The notes below the pieces were generated by a model. It was not told the origin of the DNA and did no database searches. It worked only from the letters and a program-made list of their open reading frames with translations. Made by a program: the position numbers and the translations under genes. Source: Methanobacteriota archaeon (GTDB lineage Archaea; Halobacteriota; Methanosarcinia; Methanosarcinales; Methanosarcinaceae). Taken from it: 16,898 nt of DNA. Every line of letters starts with the position of its first letter. Positions within the stretch are counted from its first letter, which is position 1. The stretch lies in the NCBI GenBank assembly GCA_030837265.1, contig JAUPKV010000480.1, forward strand, positions 1-16,898. The letters are read 5' to 3'. Positions 14,441-16,898 of the stretch are shown here, in pieces.

Positions 14441-15646
14441 ATGCTTGAAAAAGTGAAAGTCTCCTTTTTCCTGGCCAGCCGCTCCATTACCAGGGGAAAT
14501 AAAGGAATCACGGTCTTTACAGTCTTCGTCCTGACTTTGATCTTTGTGCAGCTTGTGCTTTTTTCAAGCATACTTGCCGGAGTAACCCTGAAGTTTAACG
14601 AGCTGATGGTGGACTTCCAGACAGGAAATATTGTGATTGAGCCAAAGACGGATGAACATTATATTGAGGATGTGTCAGTACTTCAGAAGAAAATAGAAAG
14701 CCTCCCACAGGTGATTGGCACATCAGCCCGCCTGAAAACCTCGGGACTCTTCCGCTACAAAGAAAAGGAAATAGGAGCGACTGTCAGTGGGATAGAGCCG
14801 GCGCAAGAGACTTTTGTAACAGACATTGAGAGCGCCATAATAAGCGGGGAGTTCCTGAGCAGGCCGGACAGGGGTGAAGTCATCCTGGGCAGGGAAGTCT
14901 CCGGAGGCTTCGGTGCCCTCATGGAGTCCAGGTCCCTTGGAGGTGTGGAAGTCGGAGATACCGTGGATCTGACAGTAAACGGAGTAACCCGGCAGTTCAG
15001 GGTAAAAGGAATCTATGCGACCCGCTTTTTTATGGCCGATGCTTCTGCTTACCTCAGCAGGTCTGATATGGAAGAAATGATGGGCATCAAAGACCGGGAC
15101 TTCGCCCAGGAAATAGCGGTTAAAACGACGGAAGGAGCGGATGAGTATGAAACCAGGAAAACCCTCCTTTCCTTCGGCATTAAGGAAACCATACGTACCT
15201 GGCATGAATTTGCCGGCATCCTCCTCCTGATAGAAAATACACTCGGCCTGGTCCGTAATATTATGAACGCAATCGGTCTGTTGATAGCTTTTGTAATAAT
15301 TTTCGTAGTGATTTATGTAAACATTGTGAACAAAAAAAGGCAAATTGGTGTGCAAAAAGCCATCGGGATCGAACAGAACGTGATAGTTGCGTCTTTCGTA
15401 CTCCAGGCAATGCTTTACGCAGGTGCGGGCATCATACTCGGTTATGCCCTCATGCGCTACGGGATTGTACCTTACACAATTTATCACCCGGTACAGGCTC
15501 CGCTGGGCAACATAAGCTTAAAACTGGATGATGCGGAAGCCATAAACCGTGCAATCCTCCTGTTTCTGGCTTCTATTGTCGGTTCGGTAATTCCTGCCTA
15601 CAAACTGGCTCAAAGAAGCCTTCTTGACCTTATCTGGGGCAAGTAA
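14441..15646 (+). CDS. ABC transporter permease, MacB/FtsX family
   Basis: 401 residues with the four-helix MacB/LolC layout: helix 1 at about res. 23-48 (ITVFTVFVLTLIFVQLVLFS), a large extracytoplasmic MacB-type domain (~50-260: GEFLSRPDRGEVILGRE, GVEVGDTVDLTVNG, FRVKGIYAT), then helices at about 275-295, 316-340 and 370-388. The loop NKKRQIGVQKAIG after helix 2 is the FtsX-family signature that couples to the ATPase. Such permeases do not form a classical channel; they transmit ATP-driven movement to the outside (mechanotransmission), moving lipids, proteins or drugs. I start at the ATG at 14441, preceded by GGTG at 6-base spacing; a GTG at 14432 would add three residues. It lies 33 bases after the Ig-repeat gene and 12 bases before the ATPase gene, a tight operon. 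Confidence 0.92.
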   Translation: MLEKVKVSFFLASRSITRGNKGITVFTVFVLTLIFVQLVLFSSILAGVTLKFNELMVDFQTGNIVIEPKTDEHYIEDVSVLQKKIESLPQVIGTSARLKTSGLFRYKEKEIGATVSGIEPAQETFVTDIESAIISGEFLSRPDRGEVILGREVSGGFGALMESRSLGGVEVGDTVDLTVNGVTRQFRVKGIYATRFFMADASAYLSRSDMEEMMGIKDRDFAQEIAVKTTEGADEYETRKTLLSFGIKETIRTWHEFAGILLLIENTLGLVRNIMNAIGLLIAFVIIFVVIYVNIVNKKRQIGVQKAIGIEQNVIVASFVLQAMLYAGAGIILGYALMRYGIVPYTIYHPVQAPLGNISLKLDDAEAINRAILLFLASIVGSVIPAYKLAQRSLLDLIWGK

Positions 15647-15658
15647 AGGAGGAGAAGC

Positions 15659-16402
15659 ATGATAAACGAAACACGAAGTGGGGCAGAAATTAAAATCCGA
15701 GAAAACAAAGAGTTACCTGACCAAACAATTATTGAAGGTAAAGATATAGTCCGTACTTTCAAAATGGGAGAAGTGGATGTCAGGGCTCTGCGCGGCGTAA
15801 GTGTGAAAATAAGGCGCGGGGAATTCATTGCCATAATGGGTCCGAGCGGCTCGGGAAAGACAACCCTGTTAAACCAGCTTGGCCTGCTTGATACTCCCAA
15901 CTCGGGAAAAGTCATAATTGACGGTACGGATACTTCCCGCATGTCCGACCGGGAAAAAGGAGAATTTCGCCTCCACAACCTTGGCTATGTCTTTCAGGAT
16001 TACGCTCTCATTCCCGAATTAAATGCCTCGGAAAATGTTTACATCTCCCTCATGATGCAGGGAAAGAGTAAAGCAGAATGCGAATCTGCAGCCGCAAAAA
16101 TTCTCACAGCCGTCGGGCTTGGCGACCGCCTGCAGCAACTGCCCTCCAAAATGAGCGGTGGACAGCAGCAGAGAGTTTCAATAGCCAGAGCTCTTGCCCA
16201 CAATCCAAGAGTCCTTTTTGCTGACGAACCCTGTGCCAACCTGGACTCTGAGACCTCAAAAGAAGTCCTCGACCTTTTCAAAAAATTCAATACGGAACAG
16301 GGACAGGCAATAGTGATGGTTACGCACGAAGGCTGGCATGCGGAATATGCCGATAGGGTGATACGGTTGAAAGACGGACTGACCCAGGATCCTATAAAAT
16401 AG
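15659..16402 (+). CDS. ABC transporter ATP-binding protein, LolD/MacB type
   Basis: A 247-residue cytoplasmic ATPase with every motif intact: Walker A GPSGSGKTT (res. 61-69), Q-loop Gln113 (YVFQDYALIPELNASENV), signature MSGGQQQR (165-172), Walker B VLFADEP (185-191), D-loop ANLD and the switch His223 (MVTHEG). The TFKMGEVDVRALRGVS segment and the QDYALIPELNASENV stretch are typical of the LolD/MacB/FtsE group that partners FtsX-fold permeases. An AAAGGAGG ribosome site overlaps the end of the permease gene and lies just before the ATG, so translation is probably coupled. The ~20-residue polar N-terminal extension before the ABC fold is slightly longer than usual. It powers the permease encoded just upstream. 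Confidence 0.95.
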   Translation: MINETRSGAEIKIRENKELPDQTIIEGKDIVRTFKMGEVDVRALRGVSVKIRRGEFIAIMGPSGSGKTTLLNQLGLLDTPNSGKVIIDGTDTSRMSDREKGEFRLHNLGYVFQDYALIPELNASENVYISLMMQGKSKAECESAAAKILTAVGLGDRLQQLPSKMSGGQQQRVSIARALAHNPRVLFADEPCANLDSETSKEVLDLFKKFNTEQGQAIVMVTHEGWHAEYADRVIRLKDGLTQDPIK

Positions 16403-16520
16403 AATTTCAAATGGAACACTTAAGAATTGATAATCGGAACTGCTTTGATAATGCCACATTTCCTAGATGCCATCAGAGTGCGAAATAACAATTTGCATGC
16501 TTTGCCCGTATTTAAAATCA

Positions 16521-16641
16521 ATTTTTATAAGTACACTTATTAATAGATACAATACTTACATTTTTCATATGTGTATGTCTTGAAAGGTTGGTCTTATTAC
16601 CACATAATCTCAACATACCGATTTTTAATAAGTATACTAAT
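16521..16641. repeat. Imperfect direct repeat pair upstream of the last gene
   Basis: ATTTTTATAAGTACACTTAT at 16521-16540 and ATTTTTAATAAGTATACT followed by AAT at 16621-16641 differ by a one-base gap and about two substitutions. Their starts are 100 bases apart. The first contains a 6-base inverted repeat ATAAGT-AC-ACTTAT; the second contains the palindrome AGTATACT. The second ends about 45 bases before the ATG at 16686 and could be or overlap its TATA element. A duplicated promoter/operator is the likely meaning. Confidence 0.45.
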
Positions 16642-16685
16642 GACGTAGTGAAACTTTAGAAAATACATTGAGGAAAGATGTGAAA

Positions 16686-16898
16686 ATGAGTAAATTGCTA
16701 AGAGTCTTAATCCTTCTAGTGGCTTTTCTCGGATTAGGGGTAACGTGTGCCTCGGCAGCACATGTTATTTCGTTAAATCCTCAAACAATTGATTTACGTC
16801 CAGATGCTACACAGAACGTCCAGATTGTGATGGATAAAGTTCCTACCGGAATTTCAGGTTTTAATGTCACAATTTCTATCTCGGACCCGGCAGTTGCG
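16686..16898 (+). CDS. Secreted cohesin-like surface protein, N-terminal part (cut by window end)
   Basis: 71 codons are visible and the frame is open at the window edge. The protein begins with a clear signal peptide (MSKLLRVLILLVAFLGLGVT, cleavage likely near CASAA). The mature start is VISLNPQTIDLRPDATQNVQ, then VPTGISGFNVTISISDPAVA. This pattern (a beta strand, a paired-residue spacing, then P-x-G-I-S-G-[FY]-N-x-[TL]) is that of type I cohesin-like domains found in many methanogen surface proteins; dockerin partners are not needed in that setting. The family is inferred from a short stretch. GAGG at 16670-16673 is 12 bases from the ATG; an ATG-TGA start-stop pair sits between them. It follows the ABC ATPase by 283 bases with apparent promoter elements, so it is probably a separate transcript. 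Confidence 0.75.
   Translation, partial: MSKLLRVLILLVAFLGLGVTCASAAHVISLNPQTIDLRPDATQNVQIVMDKVPTGISGFNVTISISDPAVA

Noticed and set aside
14723..15487. Long minus-strand open frame (254 codons)
   Set aside because: It is the antisense shadow of the MacB-type permease, which has full family signatures. The antisense protein is rich in His, Tyr and Cys without any domain.
1..16898. CRISPR array, tRNA/rRNA, insertion sequence or prophage
   Set aside because: No regularly spaced repeats, cloverleaf-like segments, transposase or phage protein signatures, or terminal inverted repeats with target duplications were seen on either strand.

Overview
The window looks like a chromosomal stretch of a methanogenic archaeon of the Methanosarcina type. 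This rests on several signs: AT-rich intergenic DNA with archaeal TATA-like boxes about 25 bases upstream of starts, a FilR1-type regulator (a family known mainly from methanogens), a TrmB-family regulator, an archaeal-type RNase Z, and surface proteins with CARDB/COG1361-like Ig repeats. The genus is an inference from the protein style. No rRNA, tRNA, CRISPR array, transposase or phage gene was seen.

Layout. 1-3262: the 3' part of a U32-family gene (possible RNA-hydroxylating enzyme) runs convergently into rnz (tRNA 3' processing). 3263-4683: a small two-helix membrane protein whose reading frame extends upstream of its only canonical start, followed by the decayed remains of a DUF4139/COG5316 gene on the minus strand. 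4684-7923: a 774-residue TPR-like protein with an unusually strict 47-48-residue repeat, convergent with a membrane-anchored metallophosphoesterase. 8161-11739: a TrmB-type regulator, an AhpD-like protein lacking two relay residues, an AT-rich gap, a SAM methyltransferase, a PcaC-type carboxymuconolactone decarboxylase homologue, and (minus strand) a HesB/IscA-like protein with a four-cysteine tail. 11982-16402: a FilR1-type regulator divergent from a three-gene operon: a secreted membrane-anchored Ig-repeat protein, a MacB/FtsX-type permease and its LolD/MacB-type ATPase. 16686-end: the start of a secreted cohesin-like protein, cut by the window edge.

How the parts may work together. The last block is the most coherent unit: the ATPase and permease would form a mechanotransmission-type ABC machine, and the Ig-repeat protein could be its extracytoplasmic partner in place of a MacA-type adaptor. 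The divergent FilR1-type regulator sits across an intergenic region holding two perfect inverted repeats of identical geometry (7-base arms, 7-base spacer), one near each start, so it is the natural candidate controller. The middle block has a loose redox/thiol and Fe-S flavour, but nothing proves a shared pathway.

The most useful observations beyond routine annotation are the 48-residue repeat protein, the decayed DUF4139 gene with two compensating frameshifts, the paired operator-like repeats, the HesB-like protein with a CX2CX2CX2C tail, and the apparent non-canonical (ATT) start of the small membrane protein.
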